DNA of 64,000 bases from Alectoria sarmentosa. Lineage: Eukaryota; Ascomycota; Lecanoromycetes; Lecanorales; Parmeliaceae. The stretch is taken from NCBI GenBank assembly GCA_009733775.1, contig WOGZ01000143.1, forward strand, positions 1 to 64,000. Direction: 5' to 3'. Positions 49,603-60,137 of this stretch are shown here, piece by piece. The notes under the pieces are model-generated. The model saw only the letters and a program-made list of their open reading frames with translations. It had not been told where the DNA came from and made no database searches. How positions within the stretch are numbered: position 1 is the stretch's first letter; every line of letters begins with the position of its first letter. Both the position numbers and the translations under genes were made by a program.

Positions 49603-49731
49603 TGTTGAAATATTTAGAATGGATGGATTAATTGTCCAGAATGTCTCTGGGACAAGTAGTATATACAGTACCGAAATTAGGTGTTTCGGAATACGAGGTG
49701 ACTGGGATGTCTTGGGGGCCAAATTTTGACA
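49603..49731 (-). repeat. LTR, 129 bp (3' LTR in element orientation)
   Basis: Identical to 50943-51071. On the minus strand it begins tgtcaaaattt and ends tttcaaca. Confidence 0.93.
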
Positions 49732-49787
49732 CGCCCCTGCAGCCAAGCATACCAGTCCATCAAAAACATGTAACTATACACAGGCCT

Positions 49788-49977
49788 TCTGGCCCCACAC
49801 CGTCTGGTGTTTCGTTCACAGACCGTCTGGCCCCACACCGTCTGGTGTTTCGTTCACGGACCGTCTGGCCCCACACCGTCTGGTGTTTCGTTCATCGGCC
49901 ATCTGGCCTCACACCATCTGGTGCTTCGTTCACAGACCATCTGACCCCACACCGTCTGATGTTCGTTCACAAGTCTT
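49788..49977 (-). repeat. Five-unit 38-bp minisatellite with hairpin core
   Basis: Units start at 49788, 49826, 49864, 49902 and 49940, with a partial sixth at 49978. Each contains acaccgtctggtgt, a perfect 5-bp stem with a 4-base loop, and cgttcac. Units differ mainly by C/T or G/A changes. The array begins immediately after the gag stop codon, so it lies in the 3' untranslated part of the element RNA. Confidence 0.9.
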
Positions 49978-49982
49978 CTGAC

Positions 49983-50813
49983 CTAAAAACATCGTGCAAT
50001 CGACACCATTGCCTTCGATTGATCATCCTCGCGCTTCCGCTTCGTACCCTTCATTTCATGATACCAATCCGGAGCCAAATCCGGACGCTCGATGTAGCAC
50101 ACACCACCATGTAACCGACCACATGTCTTACAGGTAGGCCTTCCAGCCGTCCCATTCCCATTCTTATTTCCACTCAGTGCAGCATTGGCAATTGCGCTTC
50201 CCTCCTCCGGATCCTTGGGTTTTTCTCCCTTCCTCTCCTCTTCCAGAAGCATATTCACCGCTTTCGCAGCCGTCATGTCAGACGTGACAGTCCAGATCTT
50301 GGTCAGGAATTGGAGATGTTCGGGAAGGGTCATGGATAGGTTGAGGATTGTCTGTTTGTCAGGGGTAAGGATCACGTTCGTGGCGGCAATTCGTTCTTCG
50401 AGTGTCTTGATGTGCGTAAGGTAATCGGACATGGTTTCGAAGTTCGTGTATTTGAGGGTGTAGAGTTCTTTTGTGAGGCGCATGAACTCGCCGTCGCCGA
50501 CAGGCCGAAAGATGATTGTAAAATGAGACATCATCTTTAAGGCACAGTTGAACTCGTCAGACGTAAACTTTTGTTTGATGAGATCATTGATAGTGGGTGT
50601 CATGACGTCGGCCGTATCTGTAGAGGTTTCGTTCCATTTGATCAGGGCTGCTGGGGTAAGTGACTCAGGGGGTCCCTCTTGGGTATACTTTCACAGCTTT
50701 TGTTTACGTAACAGGGCACGTATATCGACAAGCCATCCGGCGTAATTGTGTTCATTGAGTTGACGTATGGGTGACTTGAATGATAGATCCAGTAGGGTGC
50801 GTTGGGCCGACAT
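49983..50813 (-). pseudogene. gag: Copia-type Gag protein with one in-frame TGA
   Basis: Minus-strand frame of 277 codons from MSAQRTLLDL (ATG at 50813) to a stop at 49983. The N-terminal LNEHNYAGWLVDIRALLRKQ matches the Gag opening of copia elements (N-Y-x-x-W). One TGA at 50693-50691 (codon 41) falls where copia Gags usually have Trp after KL, and the frame continues perfectly after it. The middle (LKYTNFETMSDYLTHIKTLE, with SMTLPEHLQFL) is the UBN2/gag-polypeptide region. A zinc knuckle CKTCGRLHGGVC lies near the C-terminus. An upstream, longer in-frame start (50897) exists but crosses the expected leader. Gag would form the capsid and package element RNA. Confidence 0.8.
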
Positions 50814-50928
50814 TTTGCGTGGTACGGGGGCAGAGATTTTGATTCGGTAGTACTCGGAATTGCAAGTAGTGCACATGCGTATATGATATCGTAGCAACGT
50901 AAGATAGCAGTGTCAGATAGCGTCAGTA

Positions 50929-50942
50929 CCGGGCGCATAACC
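50929..50942 (-). other. Probable primer-binding site
   Basis: Minus strand ggttatgcgcccgg directly abuts the end of the upstream LTR. Similarity to the half-tRNA (initiator Met anticodon arm) primer site of copia-type elements is by recall. The host tRNA was not available for comparison. Confidence 0.5.
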
Positions 50943-51071
50943 TGTTGAAATATTTAGAATGGATGGATTAATTGTCCAGAATGTCTCTGGGACAAGTAGT
51001 ATATACAGTACCGAAATTAGGTGTTTCGGAATACGAGGTGACTGGGATGTCTTGGGGGCCAAATTTTGACA
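50943..51071 (-). repeat. LTR, 129 bp (5' LTR in element orientation)
   Basis: Identical to 49603-49731. The promoter for the gag transcript should lie here. Confidence 0.93.
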
Positions 51072-51442
51072 GATTGATTTATGTCATTTTACGAGACATC
51101 AGGATTTCTTGGCGTGTGCCACGACTTCTGTCACCCACGCGCCAAACGCTGGCTGACTAATCATACGCAAATGATTGGATGAAAGATTTGGCGCTGCGCT
51201 AGCTCTGGTCGTAACGACCAAACGGTCCCTTGCTTCCTATTCCTCTCGATATTGAGCTGAAAAACTTCTGATTTTCTCCCCATGCTGAATACTTTCAGTT
51301 GTTAATAATTAGCTTGCCTGAATTGCAGAGATCTAGTGATTCCCGAAAATTATTTATGCCTATCAATCAATCCTAGAAATTCTTTCGACGCATATACCCA
51401 TCTACCAAAAAAGTTGACACCGCAATTCTCAGGGTATTCATA

Positions 51443-53324
51443 ATGAATCATTATAATGAGATCGCACTTCTATTGACCTCCAAGGGTCCTTCGAAATACG
51501 ACTACGAAAAAGATGTTGTGCCTCCTCGACCACTGTCCTTTGCCCGGGTGAATGAAGGCAAAGCTCCGGTATCACAGGCCTTGTTCTTCACCTTACCCTT
51601 CGATATTGTAGGGCAGATAGTTGAGATTCTGCCACGGTCGTCTCTAGCATCCCTCGCCCTTGTTTGTCGTGACTGTCGGCAGCTCGCACGCTCACGTCAA
51701 TTCGCAAGCATCAAATTGGACTACAGCAACCACAGTGTAGCCTTGGTCGAGAAACTCATGGCCGAAGCCACCGCCCGCTTAGGAAACGCTGGAAGCTCCA
51801 ACCACATTTCTCAGTCTCTTGGTGTATGTATTCGACGAATTACGGTCGCCACCGATCCTAATTGGCTAGGTGTGCGCCACAACATCGACCTCGAGAGTGA
51901 TCAGTTGGCACTCAGTGTGCGAACGAGAGTCAGGCGGCTCGCTAATGCAAGTGAACATATCTTCAATGACTATCTCCCAAAGATTAGAATCCTACTATGC
52001 TCGAATATCGTTCTCCCACACCTTGAATCCCTTGATTGGCGTGATAAGATCACCCTTCCACAGTCCTTCTTCCAACGTCTTCCCTGGACCTCCATTCAAC
52101 ATCTTCGGCTATCCAGTGTCAAGGTTAGCGAAGTATTCGAGCTCAATCTCCCCAAGGCGTTCAAGTATTGGCCGCTGCGCACACTTCACCTTGAACTTCT
52201 CTCAGACGTCCACGCGGGCAGACCTAGCATATCTTTGGTGTGCACCAGTATACTACGTCTTTGTGCCTTGACTCTGGAGTCTTTGACATGGCATGCGTTA
52301 ACGCTGGAGTCTTGGACATGGCAAATCGTACAGCTTTACGATGACAATCATTCTTTTGCCACACACACAATAGGGTTGGCGCCGCAATTTCCACGCCTGA
52401 GGAGCATTAGCCTTCACAACGTGGCCTTCTCAGATTATTCTATGCTAGATGCACTTCTAGAATTTGACCTCCGTGAATTGGAAGTAGACCCAGGACGCGA
52501 TGCTCTGTATTCTGAATTCTTTGAAAAACGCGGCACTATACCTGCATTGAGGACGCTAGTTTGGGACGGAAAGATCAAGACAGACCAGTCTCTCAGCTTC
52601 CTACAAGCAAATACTCAGCTCTCGAAGCTTAGTCTCCAGTGGGAAGCCCCAGGCACTTTTATCGAAGCCCAGCTGCTTCCTCTTCTCACGAAAGAATTCC
52701 GACAACTGACTTCGCTATCCCTCAAATGGGAGGGTGACTTGATCCCAGGCTCCGCGCTCGAAGAGATTAGTTCCTTGGAAAGTCTCCAGCAGCTCCATCT
52801 TAGCGCTGGCTATAAACGAGGTGAAAAGTACAGTTGGTTCATAAATCATGAGCTAATGAGGAGCCGACTGAGAAAATTGACCTCTCTGCAACGGATGGCC
52901 TTCAGTCGCGACATTTACGACAACGAAGTCGAGTGGTCTGCTCCGGAAAGTTATTACGAAGACAGATTCCACAATGACCTCCCTGCGGACGCAGGTGTCG
53001 ATGAATGGGAAATCTGGCATCGTCAAAGTGCGTCAACTGACACAAGACTCCTAGCTCTCGCTGAACAAGGCTGATGACTATATAGGTATGTTGACTGAAG
53101 CCAGAATCTATGCGAGGGAAATGCCCGATTTGGAATGGCTGTACTTCGGACAGCTCTGCATGGGAGTATCCAAGGAAGAGAAGTCCAATGGCTGTGACGC
53201 CGATGTATCCGCTCTATCAGAAGAAAGAGACCAATGCTGGATGTATCTGCGAGACTTGTTTGGATGGAAGTCGACCCAGAATGGTTTGCGTAGCCGCTAC
53301 AACCCGGAGTTGTCTCACAGATGA
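51443..53324 (+). CDS. F-box protein
   Basis: Two exons: 51443-53027 and 53086-53324 (intron gtgcgt...atatag with branch ctgatgac), 607 residues. The F-box lies at about residues 48-90 (TLPFDIVGQIVEILPRSSLA, followed by LVCRDCRQLARSRQF). A long region follows of leucine-rich, LRR-like irregular repeats (LEVDPG..., LSKLSLQWE, LTSLSLKWEGDLI). The C-terminal exon supplies MLTEARIYAREMPDLEWLYF and SALSEERDQCWMYLRDLFGW, typical of a widespread ascomycete F-box family. Expected role: substrate adaptor of SCF ubiquitin ligase, substrate unknown. An internal near-duplicate (two LTLESWTWQ/LTLESLTWH units) lies around residue 275. Intact, unlike the F-box copy at 36.8-38.4 kb. Confidence 0.85.
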
Positions 53325-55693
53325 GATAATCGGCAACGTATACTTGTTGCACGTAGGAATGCAGGTATCAGTTGTGTTAGAATTTATTTTGAACCTTTGC
53401 GGACGAATTTGATTGCATCAAAAAAACCTCTAGTTTCTCTTTGCTTCCCACAAGTAAGAGATTTGCGATTTCTTCCTCTGTGGCCACTCCATAGCGAAGG
53501 AAAACGCCCATCCGGAACTTCGGACACCAAATCAATTCAGCTGGCCAACATCGAGACCGAACTTATAATTCCATTCACGTTGATGAACAATATAATTGCT
53601 AGTAACTGGTCGACGCTGGAGGCGCTGATCGACGGTGCATATAAATGTACGGTGACAGGTGGGTCTGGGAAGAGTCTGAATTTCTCCAAGGATGATGTAC
53701 CAGATTCCTCGTGCGTATTGCAACTGTAAAGGTATAGTTGTGAACATATCCAGTTGCGATGGTTGGAGGGGCTTGTCCTTTCGAGAGTTGTGGGGGTTGG
53801 AGTTGATTGAGTATTCCTATATTGATCTGCGGCTGGCTTCGTCGAGTTGCCCAATAAATCTATATTGATTGTTCGGATAACGGGTTGCAAGGCTTCGTTC
53901 ACAACGTGGTGGACTATTCTGTTTCCGAATGGAAGGATCATGCAATAAATTTCGATCAGGGCTCCACTATACTTCAATGGACGCACAAAAGATCAAAAAG
54001 CGGATCTTACGTTACTGAAACCCGTCGCAGGTCCTACGCGGCCAAAATCTTAGGCCTCCCTCGAATACTAATGCGTGGCGAATCACTGAGCTGAGAGTTT
54101 CTGTTCCAGAGGTGTCGCAAAGCCCCTGCGGTCCTGACTTGAATACGAAGATGTACTCTTCAAGTCCGACCATGCTAGGACTGATCGTTGGGACGAGGAT
54201 TCTGTCTTCTGTTCAACACGAGAAAGCTCCCAGGAGCTGAAGGTCGGATGGTTTCAGGAAATTCGAATCATCATCACGTGCAAGTACGGTTTCAGCAAGC
54301 GCTCTTTGTCGCTGTCTGAGGCCCACCTCTGCGGATGAAACGACAATCAAGTACTGGTTTACACAGAGCTTCTATTTATGGGTTCTGCGAAATCATGACA
54401 TATGACATTTGTTTGCTGGGTCCTCTTGAGTCTCACCACTGACTGTGTTTGGCCTGTACCAAGAGATTATCGGTTTCCTCGGCCAAATTTAGAACCCAGA
54501 GCTGTCTGAGATGTTACTTTCCTTACAGAGCGAGGTTTAAAGAACGAGTGAGTGATCGGAATTTGTTTATCTCCTAGCAGTGAATTATAATTAACATTCC
54601 AAATGATTCAACACAACGCTCTTCCCAGACAGCTTGACAAAGGGAGTCCACTCCCCCCCCTCGTGCTAGTCCCATATCTCCTCCATCCCGTGCATCCCTC
54701 CAGTGGGTCGCTACTTATCGGACTCAGATGTTTTTCGCTGCTCAGACCCAGCTACAGCGCTGTTACCACTGTTTTCACCCCTGATCACACTTGACCCCTT
54801 GGAAGGAGGGAGCTCAGCGACTCCGCCGATGTTGTGCCAGGGCTGCTCTCTCATGGACTCCTTGAACCATCGGTCGACTGGTGACGAGTTGTTGGTCATA
54901 TAGGTATGCTTTGGCTCTCCTTTACCCAAAGAATCCTTTCCTGTTGACCATGTCCTTTTCAAAGTATGACCAGCAGTCGCGGGTGGCATTCCTTTGGACT
55001 AACAACCAGGTAAGCATCCGTGGTAAGTCTTCAAGGGTCACTGACAATGGAGCACAAACGTTTTTACTCGTCTCAGTCCCCTTCCCGTCAGCACGTGACA
55101 TCCCTTCGGCTTCTTGAAGCTGGCGGAGTTCGTCTTGCATTGTGGGATATAGCTTCGTGGGGTGCTTAGTCGCTAACTGGAATTTTCACTCGAGGTGACG
55201 ATACTCACATCCAAACTTTATACGGGTGTGAAGAGATCTATTGTGTCTGATATTCCTGGGGAGGAGAAGATTGGAAAAGTTGGAAGGTGATCTGGGCTGG
55301 ATGGCCGATATATAGGCACACCACCAGCCAGCCATTCCGCCTGCCTTTCCAGAAATCATATGTGCTTTTTGTTTCGCCAATTGGGCTGAGACGAGCCCTC
55401 GAATGAAATGCATGTCCTTTTTGATGAGTAAAGCTCGCTTAGCAGCATCCACGCGTTTCCCGAAGTAGTTTGGTATGTGCTTTTTGGATACTAGTCCGTT
55501 TTCAGTTAGGTTCATGAAACAAGGCATCATGCAGGTCAGCAGGCAAACTTCTGCCTGGGAGACAGTGGCCTAATTCGCTCCGCCTCTCACGCTCTCTAGA
55601 ATTGAGACGCAATTTTCTATTCTCTCCATCTACCGGTCCCAGTGTGTATACATTGTGGCAATCTCGATCCATTGGCAAAGTCCCAAGAGTTAG
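53325..55693. other. Intergenic with unresolved minus-strand coding-like frames
   Basis: No gene can be built with confidence. On the minus strand 55518-55310 (MNLTENGLVSKKHIPNYFGK and QKAHMISGKAGGMAGW), 55140-54925 (MQDELRQLQEAEGMSRADGK, ending WSYFEKDMVNRK) and 54900-54711 (SSPVDRWFKESMREQPWHNI) look like successive exons of one gene of unknown family, but the junctions shift frame. 53400-54580 shows nothing recognisable. Confidence 0.3.
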
Positions 55694-58600
55694 ATGGCGT
55701 CTCAATTCTCAAGACCCGCTGCAACCGTGCCTTCAGTGCCTCAGCGAGCTCGGCGAATACCCGACGAAGAATGGGAGATCTGGAGAGAGAAGCTCGTAAA
55801 GCTATTCCTGGAAGATGACGTACCGCGTAAAGCGATTGTGACTATCATGGCAGAGAAGCACGACTTCACAATCACGTAAGACTGAGCCCCGATTGAGGGG
55901 GATGTCAAACCTGAAAGTATACTAATAACAAGCAGGGAAGTACAGCTCAAGAACCGTTTCAAGAAGTGGGACGTCAAAAAGTATATCCCAGACGATGATT
56001 TGAGGATTATGCTGGCCTTGAAAAGAAAGCGACAAAATGTTGGCAAAGATGCCCGTTTCCAGTATAAAGGTCATGATGTTGAGCAAGAACGGATGGAGCG
56101 GGCTTGGAAGAGAAAGAGAGGGCCATTGCTATCACCAGAATGTAAGCCTTACTCTTTGAGGTTGATTAAAGGCTCTAAATACAGTCTCTAGTCATCCCAC
56201 CATACATTAAATTGCATGCTTCGCGGGGGCACAGCCCTCAAGATGCTTTTTATGGCAGTTCGTTGAATTCTGCTGATCATCATACCGTTCCGCTGCAAAA
56301 CCTCAACATACCGCTCCTCGAGCTGTACCATGAAAGAGGGAGTCCAATCGCTGCTTTCCAGCATCCCATCGAGTTCGAATCCGAGTTCACTTTTGATACT
56401 TCGCAGGCACTGCGGGAATCTGATAATTGTAGCGCAACACATGCTGATCAATCATCGGGTGACTTGTTCATGGGACAAGCTCCTGCTACAGCGCCTCTGC
56501 AATTAGATGTGACAGACTTCTGGGGAGACGTCGTTCCAAGCACTGAAATGCAGGTTGAACATAGCGATGTCAGTACAACGCTGCAGGATGGTGGACCCCA
56601 CGAGCTATTCTCTGCTACCCAGCTTTCGAGAGCGAGTAGTACACACGTATCCAGCATAGACTGGCAAAGATACATTAACTTCTCCCCAAGCATGCATATG
56701 TCATCTGGAGCGCCTGGTTTAGCTTTCCGGTTACCGCGCTCTCCGTCACGACCGTTGAGTACCATCCGCGGCCGATCCGGCAATGTGATTCAAGCTTCCC
56801 GTGAACGGCAAAGCTCCCAGTCAATGATTTCACAGCAATCTGATGGACTAATCACTTTCTCCACCTTCGATGGTATAGATCCGGAGCGTATCATGCTCCC
56901 ATTGCAATTGCTAGGGTCGGTTTATACCGAGTTTCTAGAGCTCACTCGGGAGGACTGGGATATCTGGACGATTCTACATAGTTGGGGTTCCACCCTAGAT
57001 CATTTTTACTCCACGCTTTCTAGTAGTTGGCTATCCCTGGAGATGGAAGACCTGATTTGTCGGAGCTATGAATCATCTGCCCAAGCTATCAGGCGTCGAC
57101 AGGCGGCAAGGCCAGTGTCTAGCGATGGAACCGGCCTTTTGGTGACGCCAGAAGACGATCGTGAATGTGATGGGCCAAGTACCGCACGTCAGCCTATAGA
57201 ACACGGGAATTCTGAGACAGATTTGAGACTTCAGCTCACGAGCAGGATTCAGCGCTCGACATCGATGGGAAGACTCATCATTGAATTTAGTACACCACCA
57301 CAAGATTCTCCGTACGTTGATACCTCGGATGTACCGTGTGTGATCAACATGTCTTTCATTCCTAAAAGGCAGCAGCGTACGATCGGGATCTCAGCTATAT
57401 TTCAAAAATACTTATCTGCGTCGCAACCATGCAGCATCCCTCCACGCCTGAGAACGTTCAATGTAATCCCATATGACTCACAGGTCATCCATTGCATACG
57501 AAAAAACGATATATTGGGCGTGCAACGGCTTTTCACTGAAGGAAAAGCCTCTCCTTTAGATGTTGACTCAGGTGGTTTCTCATTGCTCTCGGTACTCAGC
57601 CCCAATACTGCACCTGAGACAAAGAGTACTAATTTCCGGTTTAGTATGCCTGGACACATGAATGCTCTGATTTATTTATTCTACTTTTGGAGGGTGGAGC
57701 AGGTACGCAAAACTGCAACTCGTAAGCGCTGCAATCCCTGAAAATCTCAAAAACATTCTGATGACATAGATGCGGCAATACGATTGATATTATCTGGGCC
57801 ATTTGGTCAGACTTTACGGACGGTCACTGTGAGGAGGGACGAGCTCTAGGTCTCCCAGACTTTGATACGTGCGTGAACTTGACTCGCCTCGCAAAGAAAC
57901 ACGGCTGCGATATCGAGGAGGCCGTTCCCTACAATTCCTTCTTTTGTAATGCTCTTTCCGATGTCAACTCTATTTGTAGTTGGTATGACGGGTATCCAAA
58001 TTTACCTATTGAGACCCTTGAGTTTTTACTCAATATCGGATACGACTTAGAACAGCGCAGCAGTTACGGACTCACGGCATTGCTCCATGCAGCTTCTCAA
58101 CACATGCCTCATTTCATCAAATGTCTCCGATTGTTCATCAAACGTGGGGCTGACCTTCACACAACTGATTTCGAAGGCAAAGGCGCGTTACACTGTGCTT
58201 TCGCCGTTCCGAAAATCTACAATGACTGGTCCGGTAAACTAGACGATTTCTGGTCCGGTACACTAGACGAAGCATATTGGAACGACTCTGAAAACTTAAT
58301 TGATACCGCAAATGAGACTGCACGATTCATATTCAACACAGAAGACGAGCGTCATGAAGAGGATTACGGCGACGAAGACCTCGACCCTGGACCACTTCTA
58401 GACGATATAATCAACAACTCATACCACTACCCGGATGGCGCAGCGAACGAGTATGACATTGACTATATTTTTTGCGAAGATAGTGATTACGGCGGGCGAC
58501 GTATGATTCGTGACCCGATGCAGGTCCTCAAAAAGCGTACAAGGTTCAAGCTGCTTACCTTGCTTCAACTTGGATGTGATCCGAATGTTGTCGACCATGA

Positions 58601-58727
58601 GGGTCAGTCGCCGAGTGACTATGCGAGGCTAGATGGTCTCTGGCCACAGTGGTACTGGGCACTCCTCAATACTGGATACGTTCATCACGAACAGAATGGA
58701 TGGGTCAAGGCCGCCTTATTTGAGTGA
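55694..58727 (+). CDS. Clr5-domain and ankyrin-type protein, one apparent frameshift
   Basis: Exons 55694-55875, 55936-56141, 56192-57721 and 57770-58727. Exons 1-2 encode a Clr5 domain (PDEEWEIWREKLVKLFLEDD, then EVQLKNRFKKWDVKKYI) at about residues 18-80, named for yeast Clr5, a DNA-binding silencing factor; in filamentous fungi it commonly heads ankyrin proteins. Exon 3 has a long low-complexity middle and a first degenerate ankyrin (HCIRKNDILGVQRLFTEGKA). Exon 4 continues with ETLEFLLNIGYDLEQRSSYG, TALLHAASQHMPHFIKCLRL, FIKRGADLHTTDFEGKGALH and LLTLLQLGCDPNVVDHEGQS, clear ankyrin repeats. Near 57686, in a run of T, one base is missing: phases then fit exactly (958 residues). As written, translation stops at 57741. 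Either a sequencing slip or an early-stage pseudogene; likely nuclear. Confidence 0.72.
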
Positions 58728-59587
58728 CGTACGCCTCGCGGCTAGATTAGTGAACAGATCTTGCAGACACGATTCTCGAACATCTTCAAACATATCCAAT
58801 CACTCATCAATCTTGGTTGTATCAATCCCCCATGATGTTCTCCACCTCATAAATCGAGCCGCCCCGTCAACATCGTACACAAGACGAGCTTCAGGGAAGC
58901 CTCATTCAACAGCGACAACGTCAATCAACGCCACCCATCTCCCGCTATCAACTCCACAACCCCTGACCTTTCCGTTCGCCCAAGGCAAAGACCTTTGACA
59001 TTGGCCAGTGACCAGCATCGCACCCTATCGCTACCCGGCAATCTCTTCAAAGAATCATACCTCGGATCATCAAAAATGTAAGCACCAGAGCCAGAGAGGA
59101 GCGCCTTCTAAGAACCTTGCCATTCTCCAACAGTGGGACTGTAAGTGAGTGAGCGGGTCTCCTGGCATGCTATATCAGGTTGGGTCAAATGAGCCACATA
59201 TCGGTGAAGGATTCCCACATTATATGTAGGCCTCGGCTACGGGGAGTTCCTATGGTGGCATTGGGAGACGTTGGCCAGCTAGAAGCCGTATTTATCTGGC
59301 CTCCGCAATAGCCTACGACTCTTCATTCAATTTTGTCTCTCTCTTTCGGAACCAAAGCATCCTTTCGCCCGCCCTCCCAGACCTCTATACACCCTCACTT
59401 TCACTGCATGTCTACGCCGTGTCGGCGTGGGAGAAATCCTTAGCGCTAGGGCTCGATAATCCGCCTATCCAGGCCTCTATCTGGCATATTTGGCCGGAGG
59501 CCGCCGCCCAATCACTGACTAACATCCTATGTTTGCTATTTGATGTGAGCTTTGCATTCGGCACGAGACAACTAAGCAGAGCGAGTC
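58728..59587. other. Intergenic, no supported gene
   Basis: 3' flank of the Clr5-ankyrin gene. Nothing recognised. Confidence 0.4.
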
Positions 59588-60137
59588 ACTACTCCATACC
59601 CGAATAAATGGTTTCCTTAGTAATTTATACACCATCTTATCGAATCATACCCCTTTGAGACAAAAATTAGTAATTTGTCAAATGTACAACACTAAGAATA
59701 TGATTCGATAACACGTCACATTCATCGCTAGCCAAGGGCCTACTTCCGAAAATTCAAACAAACTGAATGCGAGCAGAGGCCTAGAGTTGAAGAAGAGATT
59801 TCCAAACGCCTGCAATGGCCATGGCTCTTTCTGTCATTGAATGAATGGGCAAAATCCCAGAAATTGAAAGCACATTTTTGTGCGGTATTTTCTCATAAAC
59901 ACATCTATATAGAGTTGAATCCTACCACACCCATGGCTATCACCCTTATGCATAGCCACACCTGTCACAGCCTGGTCTGCATTGCAGCTAGCGACGTAGA
60001 AACAATCTGTACTCTACACCACAGAAGCATATTACCGAATCATAAGTCTACATTTGACGAACTATTAATTCATACCCCTTTTTTTGGTGTATAGGTATGA
60101 ATTTGTAAGGAAATCACTTATTGGGATATGAAGTAGT
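59588..60137. mobile_element. 550-bp terminal-inverted-repeat element (MITE-like)
   Basis: The first 32 bases (actactccatacccgaataa...) and the reverse complement of the last 32 match at 27 positions without gaps; four of the five differences are transitions. Weaker inverted similarity continues inward, including gtcaaatgta and tatgattcg on both arms (59676-59715 against 60030-60058). The interior has no open frame, so it would be non-autonomous. A flanking target duplication was not identified. Confidence 0.6.

Larger units (their letters stand above)
49603..51071 (-). mobile_element. Non-autonomous LTR retroelement carrying only gag (TR-GAG-like)
   Basis: Two direct repeats of 129 bp, 49603-49731 and 50943-51071, are identical at every base, begin tgttg and end ttgaca (TG...CA). 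The element is flanked by a 5-bp duplication, gattg, at 49598-49602 and 51072-51076. The 1211-bp interior holds, on the minus strand, a copia-type gag open frame and a 38-bp minisatellite, with no protease, integrase, reverse transcriptase or RNase H. Right after the upstream LTR (minus strand) the interior starts ggttatgcgcccgg, like the primer site used by copia elements that prime from the anticodon region of initiator tRNA-Met. The structure equals a TR-GAG element: mobilised in trans by an autonomous partner not seen here. Confidence 0.88.
49448..51135. repeat. 26-bp inverted repeat pair around the retroelement
   Basis: 49448-49473 (starting ggtgacagaagtcgtgg) and the reverse complement of 51110-51135 match at 25 of 26 bases. 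Removing the LTR element and one target duplication leaves a 214-bp unit bounded by these repeats, which may be an older small inverted-repeat element. No flanking duplication was seen. Confidence 0.6.

Noticed and set aside
49788..49977. CRISPR-like array
   Set aside because: The units are contiguous 38-bp tandem repeats without unique spacers, inside a eukaryotic retroelement.
50691..50693. RIP as cause of the Gag TGA
   Set aside because: A TGG-to-TGA change is a C-to-T in CpC context on the other strand, not the CpA context typical of RIP, and the LTRs show no RIP.
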